Source of the DNA: Pleodorina starrii
Lineage: Eukaryota; Chlorophyta; Chlorophyceae; Chlamydomonadales; Volvocaceae
Reading direction: 5' to 3'
DNA: 64,000 bases
NCBI GenBank assembly: GCA_030267565.1
Contig: BRXU01000002.1
Span: 7,259,501 to 7,323,500 of the forward strand
The notes beneath the pieces were generated by a model. That model saw only the letters and a list, made by a program, of their open reading frames with translations, was not told the DNA's origin and searched no databases. The translations under genes were made by a program, and so were the position numbers. Shown piece by piece: positions 22,661 to 36,100 of this stretch; the first letter of the stretch is position 1; each line of letters begins with the position of its first letter.

Positions 22661-25600
22661 ATGAATCGGCGATGCGCTGGGCAAAATCTACGACCCATCA
22701 AGGGTCAAACCCATCTGGCCAACTACCGCTTCGCCGCCGTGGTTGCGCTGCTGGCAGGTGGGACCCCTGGTAACGATCCCTCTGCTTAGACATGCATACT
22801 CGGATATCTCGAAGGACAGAGAATCGTCGTGAAACGAGTTCGCCCAGGCGCAGCCACGCAGCGCTGCTGTGATAGAGCGCTGCCTGTTGGTTGTTGCCTG
22901 TTGTTGACTGTTGTTGGGTTGTTGCATGTTGGGTTGTTGGGTTATAGGCAGCGCCGCGGCGCGGCATTCCTGCTCGATGTAACGGCAAATCGATTGCCAT
23001 CCGCAGGCGGGTTAATGCTTGCCTTGGGCCAACCGCCGCCGCCGCCGACGACGACGACGACGAAGACGACGACTGCGGCCCCGGCCGCCGCACCTGTCGT
23101 CGCTCCCTCAGCCGTCGCCGCCGCCACCACAGCCGCCACCACAACCGCCGGCGGCGGCCTGACTGCGCCCGCTGCCGCTGCCACCCCGGCGGCGGCGGCG
23201 GCTACACTACCTACTGCCGGCGCAATCAACCCCCCCGGCGTATCAGGAGCCCTTGACGGAGCAGCGGCGGCGACGGCGGCGGCACTGGCAAGCCCAGCCG
23301 CCATCGCCGCCGCCGCCGTCAGCGACGCTGCTCCGCAGCTAGCCACCGCCGTGCCCGCAAACCCAACCGAGCCTTCGCCCGCCGCCTCCGCGGCGGGTAT
23401 CACCACCATTGTGGCACCAGTCATCGAGCCCGCCGCGGCGCCCGCTGCCATCTCCATCGCTGCAGATATCCCAGCTACGGCGACGGCGCTGGCCGCGGCG
23501 ATAGCCACAGCTGCTACTGCCATCAATAGGAACTCGCCTTCCGCACTCGCCACCGAGATTGCTGTTGGGTCCGATGCTGTGTCTGATGCGCCCGCAACTG
23601 TTGCTGCTGCTCCTGTTGCCTCCCTCGGCGTCGGCGCCGCCACTCCGGCGGCGGCGGCGGCGCCGCCGCCGCCGCCGCGGCTGCCCCAGCCCAACGCTGC
23701 CGCCGCAGCCACCCTACTGTCCGCCAGGCTGTCGGCACCGGCGCCGTCGGCAGTACAAGTCACCGTACCCGATGCCGTACCGAGCACCGTACCCGTCGTT
23801 GTGTCTGATGAAGCCGCGGCGTCCGCCGCCGCGGCAGCGGCTGGTACCGCCGTGTCTGCCCTCGTGGAACCGCAATCAGGAGCCGCTGCCTCCGCCGCCG
23901 CGCCGGACGTGGCGGCCGCCACCGCCGCCGCCGCCACTGGCGCCAGCGCCGCAGCGCCGGCCCCTGCACCCGCCGGCGGCGTCGCCGCCAAGCCGGCCCT
24001 TGCCCTCAAAGCTGCCGTCGCTGCAGCTCCGATTGCTGCGCCCACCGTCACTACCGCCGCCGCCGCCGCTGCTCCGACCGTATCTGTCGCCACCGCCACC
24101 GCCGCCGCCGGCGCGACCGGGCGAGCTGGTACCCTCAAAGTCGCCGTCGCTGCGCCGGTTGTTAGGGCCGTAACGCCCGCTGCCGCGACTGCGCCGGCGC
24201 CGGGCGGTGCACCACCACCACCACCACCATCCGCCAAAGCCGCCGCGGCGCCGGCTGTGGCAGCGAAGGGAACGGTCGTGCCCGCCCCGGCGGCGCTCCT
24301 GAAGGCCTCCAGCGACGACGCCGGTGCGAGGAAGCCGAAGGTCAAGAAGGACGGCTCGCCCTTGGTAGGCTGCTGTTGATTCCGGTTATGGCAGTCCTCG
24401 GCAAATGACTTCTTCATACCGCGTTTTACCTTAACTGCGTTGGAGTTTGGAGAGCACGAAGTGGCCTGCCATGACATGACCGATCTACCGAATGGAGTGA
24501 TGAGTCTGTGAACGAACGGGGAAGGACGATGGAGAGGATTATATGTTTACGTGTTACGTGGGGGGGCAAACCACCATTCCCTTCCTCTACCTTGGCGGTT
24601 CTGGCCGTAAGGATACCGCAGCACGCCTCGCGCGTAGCGGCGCCAGTCCATCCTACTAGGCATACACCCCTTTGGCCGTGCTGCCGTGCCTTGGAAGGGT
24701 GGGCTGGGCAGATGGGTGCGCTGCTAGCTTCGGAGTCACCCCAAGCGTGCCGCCTATCAGCCGAGGACATGGCATAGCCGCGGAATGGCCGCGCGGCCCA
24801 CCTTCAGAGTTGTTGTCTTGTTGACCGATCTTGTTGATTGGACCGGTACGGCACAACTTCCCGGATGCGCTTCTGCCGTACAGGTGGCACCCAAGACCCC
24901 CTCCCTGGATGTACGGACGAGCACCTGCACCGATGTGGCCCCGGTGAACAGAACATGCGAGCGGCTGGTACGAGGGGGAGAGAGAGGGGGGATGGATTCC
25001 GTGAGTGGGTGGGTGGGTGGGTGGGTGGGTGGGTGGGTGGGTGGGTGGGTGGGTGGGTGGGTGGGTGGGTGGGTAGGTGGGTAGGTGGGTGGGTAGGTGG
25101 GTGGAACCGTGGAAGGCCGGGTACCGTAACGGGGTCCCACCGACCCACCGGCCGCCCAGGAAGCCTGGATGGGTGCGGTCATGGCCCGGAAGGCAGCAGT
25201 GGAAAGAAAAAAAAACCATGGGGCTCGGTGTTGATTGGGGTCCCGCCGGCCGGATGCCGCTAACGAACTGTGGTTGAGTCTTATGCGCGCCCTTGCCTTA
25301 GCACATACACACACACACACACACACACACCGCCAGCCGGTAGCAGGCCGGCCGGGCGCCCCGGCGCTGCAAGGACTTCAGGGCGGGCAGGACAGCGCGG
25401 GCGCCGTGTAGTGCGCCGGCGCGACTGCTGTTTGTGCGGACGAAGGGCCCAGCTGCCGTATAAGGCAGGCTGTGAGCTCAAGCCTTTGGGGAGCCGCTGC
25501 GCCGTACACCCGTATATGGGGTGTATGACGCAGCCAGCTCTGCGTCGAGCAGGAGGGGGTAGCGGCCCCTCACGCCCTTCTCCCACCGCAAGGGGGAGAG

Positions 25601-25675
25601 TGCTTAGGCGGTCTTTCCGTCGGGGCTGGGTTAGCAGCCCCTGGCCAGCGTCAGGGCCCGGTCAGATACTGTAAC

Positions 25676-25748
<73 letters not shown>

Positions 25749-27572
25749 CTGACTTCCCTTCCCCCCGCCCCCTCTTCCCCCCCTCCCCGGACCTCCTGTC
25801 TCCCTTCCCGCTCAGCGCCTGGCCGGGAGGTGCAGCTCCGAATTCCTGGCCAGGTGAGTGATCACAACACCGCTTGCCTCAGCCAGGGGGGGAACGGGGA
25901 AAGGAGAGAGAGGGAGAGGGAGAGAGAGGGAAACACCTGAATGCATGAGACACGGCCGGCGCAAGAAGTCCAGAGGCGATGCCGGTACTTGGTACGATAC
26001 ATGTGTCATGCTACATCAGTTGCGGTCATCATTTGCAGTCATCGGCATCACACGTATCGATGTCACGTGATTGACGCGCGGGACGCGGCGGCCATTCCGT
26101 GCGCACACCGCGATGACGGAATGGCCTCACCCCCCCTCACCCCATCCCCCCTTTCCCCAGGCCAGGCCAGTCCTCACACTGCCTCCACCCGTCTCGCGAG
26201 CCCCCATGCGGGTCAACTCACATGCTCACCCCGAAAAACAATCCCCCACGGCACTGACCCCCCTACCCCCCCCCACCCCTTAACCCCCCTCGGGAACTCT
26301 ATGCCTGCAGCAACGCGCTGTGCTCCCGGACGTGCGGCCGGAAGCCCTGCAAGCCCTGTGACAACGTGGCTCCCCCCGGAGAGTGGAGCTGCAAGCAGCA
26401 GGTGGGCTGGTGGGGCGAGGTGGGGGCGAGGCGGGGCGCGCAGCAGGGGTACAGGAACCGGGGTACAGCAGCCCCCGCCCCCCCCCTTCCGGAGGTTATT
26501 CGTATAGGCCGGGGAGGGGATGTGAAACGTACAACCGGCGCCAGGTTTAATCGACGGCGACGCACTCCCCTTCCCTTCCCCCACCAGCACCACGGTGCGG
26601 ACCTTGTCCGACGGCGATGGCGGCGGTGACGATGATGACGTGACCCCCCATCCCCCCCACTCCTCCATCCCCCCCCTTCCGCTCCTTCGTAGGCGGGTTT
26701 CGGCAAGTGTGAGGAGCCCTGGATGCGTCTGGTGAGTACGTACGTACGTAACGTACGTACAACAGGGCAGCGTATAACGGTGGTACACAACACCAGCTTT
26801 AGGAGTAGGGCAGTCGGCCTGCGGTACAATACGGAAAACACTTGTACAATGGTGTACGATATATACGACTGGCGCGCATTGCATGTACGTCTGCCGTTCA
26901 TGTCACGTCCCCGTCCTTGCTGTTCGGTTGCGCCCTCGGGGGGCGTTCAGCCCGTCATCTTGCTTTTGCGGCGGCGGCGGCAACTCCCTGCCCACCCCCC
27001 ACCCCCCGCCCCCTCACCCCCCATTACCCCTGGTAGTGACCCACCCACCCCGCCCCCCACACGACAGCCCCGGTCCCTCTTCCGGCTCTCTCCTGGTGCC
27101 TGCAACGTGACGACGGAGCCCTCCCTTTCCCTCCCTCCCTTCCTTTCCATTCCCTCCCGCCCCCACCCACCCGCCCCACCCACCCCGCCAGGGCAACTTC
27201 TGCGCGCGCACCTGCGGCCGAGCGCCCTGTCCGCCCCTCAACCGCACCAGCCCCAGCCCCAACAAGTCCCCCACCGCCACCAACCCCGCGGCCAACGACA
27301 CCGCCGCCGGCTCCACCTCCGGGGGAGCGCAGCCCGCCGCAGCAGCCAAGCAGTCGGCCAAGGCCGGCTCGAGGGCCCCGGCCCCTGCTCCTGGCCCTCA
27401 GGCCTCCGGGGGCAACAATGCCACGTCCGCCGCTGCGCCAGCCGCGGCCGCGGGCAACTCCACAGCCCCCGCACCGCTGCCCGTCGCCGCCAAAGACCGA
27501 CCAATCGCCTCTTCTATTTCTCCAGCCGCGGGACGGGATGAGGAGGAGCCGGTCAGTCAGAGGAAGAGGTGA
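22661..27572 (+). CDS. Secreted Ala/Pro-rich protein with two six-Cys modules (copy 3)
   Basis: Seven exons: 22661-22757, 23007-24364, 24884-24967, 25816-25853, 26311-26401, 26693-26731, 27192-27572; 695 residues, all phases consistent and equal to copies 1 and 2. Exon 1 ends in NYRFAAVVALLAG, the family signal-peptide core. The start codon lies 11 codons upstream of the family position because the usual ATG is replaced by ATC. Exon 2 encodes a ~450-residue Ala-rich shaft starting LMLALGQP and ending in a basic stretch (RKPKVKKDG). The Cys modules read C-x9-C-x8-C-x10-C-x3-C-x4-C and C-x10-C-x8-C-x10-C-x3-C-x4-C. The last exon is longer than in copies 1 and 2 and carries four N-glycosylation sequons (NRT, NDT, NAT, NST) before a basic end (QRKR). 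More diverged than copies 1 and 2 are from each other. Likely extracellular. Confidence 0.82.
25004..25104. repeat. (GGTG)n microsatellite in intron 3 of copy 3
   Basis: About 25 tetranucleotide units with a few T-to-A changes at the 3' side. Within the intron 24968-25815. Confidence 0.95.
25676..25744. repeat. (AC)n microsatellite in intron 3 of copy 3
   Basis: Pure AC dinucleotide run of about 69 bp. A shorter AC run is at 25305-25330. Confidence 0.97.
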
Positions 27573-30111
27573 TGTGAGCTGCGGTGTTGAGGCTGCGTGC
27601 GTGTTGTTGCGGTGGTTTCGGAGCGTGAGGCTGCGCGCGTGTTGTTGTGGTGGTTCCGGAGTGGGCTCCAGCAGACTCCCGGGAGGAGGGTGGTGGGTGG
27701 GTAGACACGGGAGCGGAGACAGCGGATTTGTTTGTCTTGCGGAAGCTGTGGTTTTGTGCGTGGACTGTGGAGTCGACGTCGTGTCGAGGTGCAATTGTAA
27801 TATTACGCACCCGCGACCCGCGTCGTCGTGTGCATTTATTCAACGTTGGGTTAAAATAGGGTTGGGAACTTAGGGGAGGCTGGAGTTTGGGAGCCGTGCG
27901 TGTGGTGGTGTGCGGAGGTGCCGGACTGCGGGGGTTGCTTAATGGCTTTGTGGGTGTATGGTGTCGAACACTGTTGCCGTGCAATTATACTATCGTACAA
28001 CACTAATGCATGACAGTGGGCGACGACAAGACTGCTGTTATAAAAGCGTGTTGTTGTGGTGGTTGTGACAGTCTGGGCTCCGGACCCTCGGGAGCGGCAC
28101 AGAGCATGTTCCGAATGAGAAGATTACAAGGGGTATATTTGTTGAGAGATGCATCGGGCATGCATGTCAGGCGGACACCGGCTCAAAAGTTTATTGCCGT
28201 CCATCACAGGAAATTTAGGATTTGCTTCGTACTGACTGAAACGGACAAGTGGCATGTGTAACAACAACAACAACAACAGCCTCAACCCTTGCCGTGCCGC
28301 TCTCAGACTCCGTGCAGAGTTGCGCCGTACCCGACTCTACCTCTGCCAATCAGAGGGCGCAGGCCAGAAAATCGTTTTGAGCCATAACAGCACACAGACG
28401 TCGAGAGGGGCATTGCACCACCCGCGCCTATACCATACAGCACGGTGCGGCATTTACAACACACACACACGACTTTTTTCGGGTCGGCTGAACGAGAGCA
28501 CTCCTTCCCGCGATGCTTGCCGTACAAGCAATACAAGCAGCAGTACAACGCGCAACAAGAATTACAGAGACCAAGCGCGACAAATAAAACACCAATCGGC
28601 AACCGCTGTACCAAGCAACCAAGCAAACAGACAAACAAGCAACCAACCAAGCAAAGAATGAGCCTCTGGTTTGTTTTTTCACGGGCGCCTACGGTTACGG
28701 TACGCAACTCATCAACTTTGGGCGCCTACCTACCTCTCGTACGACAACAAAGAAATTGGCTCCGCCGCCGCCGTGACACCTTATTGCGATCCTGGCAATG
28801 TCTCCGTGGGTGTCTTCGCACGTGACATGTGAAGACACGAAGCCCACGGCGATACATACACACGCACCAGCCCGACACGCAGACGCTCTGAACCTTTGAT
28901 TCAACTGACCGACAGGGACCAAATCAGTCGGGGGCTAGCTGCAGCACTCCTCCTCAGCTTCGCTGCACACACACACACACACGCGTGGCGTGTTGCCCCC
29001 CCCACCCCCGCCCCTCGCCCCTCTCCCCGCCTGCTACTGCTGCTGCTACTGGTGACATGGTGACAGCAGCACCAATCCTCCGACAATTGCGCGGGAGCAG
29101 CAGCTGGCAAGCAACGACGGCGGTTAAATAATGGTACAGAGATACGTGAAAAACACGTTGAGTCAGGCACACGTGAAGTGAAACACGGGAGGGGGTTGGG
29201 GTTCCACGTTCTCCGGGCGCGAACACGTGCTCATTGACACAGCGAGCGCCTGGCAGGGCCGCAACCCGGGAGTGTGGCCGGGCGAGCGGGCGGCCTTCCC
29301 GGGCCACGCCCCTCCCTCCCCGACCACCCCCACAACCGCCAGCAGAAACACACACAAGCACGACATTCGCTGCCTCCGGATATGGATACGGATACGGATA
29401 GGGCGACGTACCAACCCCCTCGAAGGACGGAGGCAGTGGGTGGCTCGCTCCTGAGCCTCTGCACCATCAGACGTCGACGTCACGTCACCGACAAATCAGC
29501 GCCACATTTGAATTTCAAGCCGCCAAGACAATCTACCGGTATCCAACATCCGGCGCAGCACAAACACGCGGCCTCCCCTCTTCCGTCAAAGCAAGCGGCC
29601 GGCCGAGGAACCACCATCAACCTGGCTTTTCCCAATTACGGTTTCGGAGCGGCGCTTTGGGGTCGCCCGCCGCCGCCACCCCTCGCATGAGGGCTGCTAA
29701 CGACGAAGGGGGCGCTTGTTTCCTTGGCCCCTTGCCCCCTTGCTGCCAATGCCGGGGAGCTAAATCCGCAGGCGCTGAATCCAAGATGGTGGATGGTGGG
29801 GGTTGGGGGCTGGGGGGTGGTGGTGGCTGAATACACAGGGCAGCGGACGCCCCACTCCCCACCATCCACCACCCAACACCATCCCCCTCCCCCCCTTCCC
29901 CCCCCCTCTGTTACCACACGACTCCCACTCGCAAAGCCCTTGGGGGTCGTCCTCTCCCCGTTGCACATGGGGCTTAAGCGCACATCGGGCCGATTTCCCT
30001 CACCCCGCCTCTGCCCCTCGCCTCGCTTCTGCCCCTAAGCGCCTCTTCTCGCAAATCCACGCCGCCCTGATCCACCACCACCACCACCAGCGCCACTCCA
30101 TCATCCACCCA
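27573..30111. other. Unassigned DNA between copy 3 and the GWD gene
   Basis: The two flanking genes converge here. I searched the minus strand for the missing C-terminal GWD exons by looking for the conserved words GAKSRN, PWPGDEG and RSDSNGEDLEG and saw none. Only short unsupported frames, simple repeats and one strong inverted repeat (28804-28849) are present. Confidence 0.55.
28804..28849. other. Two-part hairpin / inverted repeat
   Basis: CCGTGGG (28804-28810) pairs with CCCACGG (28843-28849), and the adjacent TGTCTTC (28811-28817) pairs with GAAGACA (28831-28837), leaving a 5-nt bulge and a 13-nt loop. No gene context explains it. Confidence 0.7.
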
Positions 30112-33100
30112 TCACTTGCCGCCACCCGCGCCGCCGTCTCCCGCCGCCCCCGCCGACCCGTCCGCCGCTGCCCCGCCGGGTGCTGCCGCCGCCGCCGCCG
30201 CTGCGTTTCCCGTGCTGCTGAAGCTGATCTGTACATCCGCCCCCTCCAATCGCACCATCACTCGACTGCCCGCGTGCGACCGAATCTTGGTGACCAGCTG
30301 CCAGAGGGAGGAAAAGGGCGGGAGGGTGGGTGAAGGTGGGTGGGCGAGTGGGTGGGTGGGTGGGTGGGGACATGGAGGAACAGGGAATTCCGAGGGCTTG
30401 TGGGGTGACACGCAGCAAAGGGCTGAACTCGGTTACTGCCGCAAACCTCCCGATTTGGAAACCGGCAGGGTGGGGTGAGGGTGGGAGCGGGGGGGGGGGG
30501 CGAGGGAGGGGGGCAGTTGTACGGCATACGTAGATGCACACGTCAGGGCCGCTGCCGTATGTGGTTGCCCGTGTTAGCTGTTAGCGCGTCCGCAGTCCGC
30601 ATCGTCCGGAGGGTTGGGGACTCAACGGAGAGGGTCCACTCACGGACCGGCAGCAGCCGAGTCCGTGTTCGTGTCGAGGGGAGTCAGGAGGTCAGGGGGC
30701 CAGGGGGGTGTCATGCGCCCAACAGCAGACACACACCTCGCGGTGCAGACCGAGCCCACGCAAGCAACCCCAAACGATTTCCCGGAGATCTCCCATAAAT
30801 CCTCCCCCTGAAGATCTCCATTAGATCTCCTTATGACCTTCAAAACGCCTCCCAAAGATCTCCCAAAGATCTCCAAAAAAACGCCTCCCAAAGATCTCCC
30901 AAAGATCTCCCAAAGATCTCCCAAAGATCTCCCCCATGATACACCCACCCACCCACCCCCACATACACACACACGGCCGCGCTTCTCTCACCTCCCCGCT
31001 GTAGCAGCCCGCCAGCAGCACCCCCATGTTCCTAGCCCGCACTGCGCTGTGGCTCAACACGTCGGGACAGCCAGCACCGCCACCGCCCACCAACACCGCC
31101 ACACAGCCCTCGGGGATCTCCTCCGCGCCTGCGGCCAACGGGGGGGTGGAGGCAGCAGTGGCAGCAGCAGGAAAGAGTCAGCAGCGGCGGGTGGCAGGAA
31201 ACGACGGGGGGGGGTCACCAGGGGCAGGAGCACCAGCAACCATCGGCAGCTACAGCAATCAACCGCAGCACCAGCAGTAGCAGCAGTAGCAGCAGCAGCA
31301 ATCAACAGCAGCAGTGATTGAGGCGGCAGCCGCAGATACGTAAGTGGGAGGTGGGGGGAGCAGTGGCAGTGGCAGTGGCAGCAGCAGCCCGGGCAGCATC
31401 AGGAAAGGGTCACAGACCAGCCGGGGATCCAACGAGAGACGAGGGGGGGGGGGAGGGGCCCAAGAGGGATCAGACGGGTTCCGCCGCTGCCGCCACCGCC
31501 GCAGCCGCAGCAGCAGATAGGCGGGTCGAGACATGTACGGCGCTTCCTCCCCAACCCAAACACACCGCAATACCCCCGGGGGGCAATATCTCCGGGTGCC
31601 ACACACCCATTTTACCCCCCCCCCTTCCCCCCCCTCACCCCCCCCCCTCACCCGTGATCCCCTGCACCAGCAGTACGGTGGGCTCCCTCATGATCTCATG
31701 TTGTACGGCAGCCAACCGGGGCTCCACTCTCAGTCGACCCGCCAGTACGGGACGGTCGGAGCCGCGACTCACAATCTGCACCACCAGGGTGGGGGTTGGG
31801 AGTTGGCGGTTGGGAGTTGGGGGTTGGGAGTTGGGGGGGTGTTCAAGTGAAATGCGAGGTGGGTACTGGTTTGGGCGAGAAATGGGGAGGCGGGACGGGG
31901 CAAGGGTCCAAAAACATTCGGGTCCAAAAAACAGTCGGGCCCAAAAAACATTCGGGCCCAAAAAACAGTCGGGTGTAAAAACCAGTCGGGCCCAAAAAAC
32001 ACAGCTGCCACATTTGGTAGGCACGCACGCGGGCAGCTCCACGTACGTATGCGAAGGCGGGGTATTCGACCCCACCCCCACCCTCCCCCTTACCCCCCTA
32101 CCCATCCCCTTACCCCCCCCCCAATCCCCCCTCCCCCCCCACCTGCCATGCCCCTCCCCCGGTCGCCTGCCTCAGTGCCGGTTCCAGCCAGGCCAGCAGC
32201 TGAGCCAGGGGGGCGCCACTGGAGCCCCGAACCACCTCCTCGCCCACACACGACACCGCCTCCTGGGGAGGGGGAGGGTGGAGAGGGAGGGAGGGAGGGA
32301 GGGAAGCAGGGGCAGGGGGGAGGAGGTCTTAGGGTTTTAGGGTTCGCATTTACCGTATAAAAAGTGGGTAAGGGAAGCCGCAGCTACAGGGTGTGTGTCG
32401 TCTCAGGAGCGGGCGGGGATGGAGGCTGCAGCCACTAGGGGGTCTTACCCCGTCGAAGGAAATCATGGGAAGCGAGGTGAGCCGCGGGGGTTGGTAGGTG
32501 AGGGTGCGGGAGTGCGCGACGCGACGCGGGCGCTCGCTTTCTCCCAACCCTAAATCCCCCTTCCCCACATCCCCATTTCACCACACCCACGCCTGCACGA
32601 CCCGACTTGTCCCTCCCCCCCCAACATCCCAAATCCCACACCCCGCCACGATCCGACTTTTCCTCTCTTCCCCCACACCACCACCACCACCACCACCACA
32701 TACACACACATACACACATACACACACACCACCCCGACCCGCGTCCCCCCCACCGGCGCCAACTTGAGTCTCCTGCCCAGCTCGTCCGCCGGCGGCTGCA
32801 TAAGGCCCAGCAGTGCCGCCCCCTGGTCAGCCAGATTGCGCTTCAGTCGCTCGGTGATGGCCAGGGACTGCAACATGCGGTCACGAGCGTCCCGTGGGTC
32901 TGCCCGCGGGGGGGAGTGGAGGGGTGGAAGGCAGTTGGGTAGGCGGGCGGGTAGGCGGACGGGTAGGCGGGATTGAGGGTTTGGGGGATTGGGTGAGAGT
33001 GAAATGCGGCCTTGCAGCAACCTGCCCGGACTCCCGCCCGGCCCCCCTAGCTACCAGTACATAAATCATAATGAGGGCTGGAGGAGATGGGTGAGGCAGG

Positions 33101-36100
33101 GTTCTGAAGCGGAGTGAAGCGGTCTGCGGGTCTGAAGCGGTCGGGCCGCTGCGTTGGCGTCTCCGTGCCCTGCGCCCAACCTCACCCACCCACCCTTTTA
33201 CGTTTTACCCCCACCCCTCCCTCCCCCCCTCCTCGCCCCCTCCTCCCCTCACCCTCCTGCGCCACCAGCAGCCTCAACCACTTGTTGGAGTAGACCAGGT
33301 CATCATTGGGGGTGCAGCTCAGGGCGGCGTTCTCGGTGGTCAGCCGGACAACCTCGAGCGCCTGGGTGGGTGTGGGGGGGGGGGGGGGAAGGGAGGGTGA
33401 GTGGGTGGGTGGGGGCGTCCGAGGGAGCAAGACGTGGAGGAAAAGATTGGCATGGGGAGGGGAAAGGCAGTAAAAGGTACGAACGTGTGTAAAGCTTGGG
33501 TCACCCCCCTCCCACTCCCCTTCCAACACATCCGCTGCCTCTCTCCCCACCTATTGGTTGACTTTGTAATCTTAGGGCCCCCTCTCTCGCCCCCTCTCGC
33601 CACCTCCCCCCCCCACACACACACACATACACACCCACATGAACACGCACCTGAGTCAGCGCCGCCGCCGCCGCAAACGCCCCCGCCAGCGGCCTCCCGC
33701 CCGCACCCAAACCGACCCCCGAGCCGCCGCCAACGACGGTGCCGACGCCGCCGGCGCGCGCGGCGGCGCCGCTGGCTGCGGCGCCGTTGCCGCCGGTGGG
33801 TCCCGCCGCCGCCGCCGCCGCCGCGATGTAGATGCCGGTGCCGTCGGCTATGGCCCTTTTGACAGGTCCCAGGATCGATTCCACTGCGGTGCGAAGAGCG
33901 CTGTCCAGAGCCAGGTCCAAAAACATCACATCCACCAGCCTGCACGCACGCCAGCGCAGCACCGTTATCGTTATCGTTACGGTTACCATGACGGTTACAA
34001 TTATCGTATATATATTTTGTTTCTTTATTTATTTCAAACGTTATTGTGAACGTTGTCGTTGTCGTTGGGGTGTAGAGGCGCCCGCGATGGTGGTGGACAA
34101 TGGTGGTGATGGTCAGGTGGTGGGGGTGGTATTAGATGCTGATGTCGTACTTCCCCCCAAACCCACTCACCGGCCCCCGCACGCCGCGTCCCCGGCTTCC
34201 ATAAAGGGCCTTATCAGGTGCCGCGCCTCCACCACCATCTCCATTAGCCGTACGGCGCCGGGAAGGCCGTACAACGACGCCACGTCAGTCGGCCGGTGCG
34301 CCGCCGCCGCCGCCGCCACCGCCGCGCCGGCGCCGCCGCCGGGCACCACCGCCGGGGCCGCGGCGGTCGTCTTGACCCCAGCGGCCTGGCGGAGATCACC
34401 CCAGATGATAAGTTAATGCAGCTCATCGTTCCATTCCTCGCAAATCCGTATACCATATTTATGTCTCAAATCTTCTCAACCTATGTCGTTATCATTCATC
34501 ATCTCTTTTATCTTTGAACACGACAATAAGCAAAGAATTCCCACATGCCGTCAAACCCTGGTACCAACCCAACCCGGCTTCAGGTAGCCCGTCCAAGCGC
34601 GGTGTGGCGGTGCGGTGCGCTGCGTGTGTTTGTGGTTTGTTTCGTTTGGGGACTCACAGGGGGTGTGGAGCCGCCGCGGAGCGGCGCCGCCGCCGCGGCG
34701 GCGGCGGCGGTGGCGGCGGCCGTCGCGGCCGCGGCCGCCGCCGGCGACGCCAGGTGTCTCTGCAGCGCCAGCAGTGCGCGGAGGTGGCGCTCCAGGGTGG
34801 GTGTCACGACGTGGGGTACGGCAGGTACGGAAATGCGCTTGCCTGGAGGGGGGGGTTCGGGTGGGGAGGGGCGCCGAGAGACGGAAAGACCGCGGCGGTT
34901 CGCGAGGGGCGAAAAGACGGGGAGCCGGGGCCGGGTGGGGTTGGGGGTGTGGGGGTTTTGGGGTGTGTCGTACAGCCCCGGACAGGCAAGATGACAGGCT
35001 TGACAGGCGAATGCGGGGGCTGGCTTTGGGAGGGTTAAGGGGGGATGTCGTACAGACGACATTGCAGCGGTGGAATCGGATCCAACCGGAATCAGACGCC
35101 GTTAGCCAACGGACACCGGGAGGGGGGAGGGAGGGAGGGAGGGGGTGGGGCGGGGTAAGAAGGGGCGAATGCAAGGTTGAGGGGCTGCAGAGCCGAGCTC
35201 CTGCCCCCCTGCCCCCTCCTTCCGACTGCCCTACTCTTCCTTCCCCCCGACCTGCCCCCCTTCACCCGTGTTGCGCACCCTTCCCCCCCTCCACACACAC
35301 ATACACACACCACCAACACCACCCCCCTCCTTCCCACCCCCCAATACACACACACACGAAACACACAAACCACACGTGCTCCCCCTCACCCTTCATGTCG
35401 GTCTCCTCGTACCCCAGCACGTTGTTGATGGCGGAGGCCAGGTCATCACCCCCGTGTACGGCCTGGAGCGTCTGTACGGATCAAGAATGTCGTACATGTA
35501 ATATCATCGAGACATTTTTCCAACATGGTCAGGACATGGCAAGAACACGGAACCACCCGCTAGCCTAGGGAGACCGGTTGACTGCCACACCAACCACAGC
35601 GCAGAAGGAACAGACGAACTAATCCTGATCGGCCGCCGCCGCAGCAGCAGCAACAGTATAACAGTAGCAGAGGAGCAATAATACCATGAGATACGCCCCA
35701 GTACACGTCCCCCCACGTCCCTCCTCCCCAGCTCTCCCCCCCCTTCCCGCGTATTTGTCCGTTTGGGTTAGTCCCGAGCATCTCCCGGGTACCGGTGGGG
35801 GGTTGACACACGCAGTTGGGGTCCGGATTTGGCCGAATTAGCCGCCCCCCCCCCCTTGTCCCATCGCTGCGGCTCTCCTTCCCTCCCTTAACCCCCCCTC
35901 CCCTCCCCACCCCCCCAACCCCCACCCCCCCCACACCCACCCACCTGCAGGTAGGCGGTTAGGTCCCTCTGCAGCCCCGCCGCCTGCTGCCCGCTGAACC
36001 GCGGCTCCGAAACTATCGGTCGGTCGAATGAGGCCAGGCGCTGCGCACTGATGCCGGCTGAGGACAGAGTGCGCCAATAGGCGGTGATGTCCAGACCAGC

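Noticed and set aside
22942..24477. Minus-strand 511-residue Ala/Gly frame antisense to copy 3
   Set aside because: Same reason: GCC/GGC-rich coding DNA opens the antisense frame.
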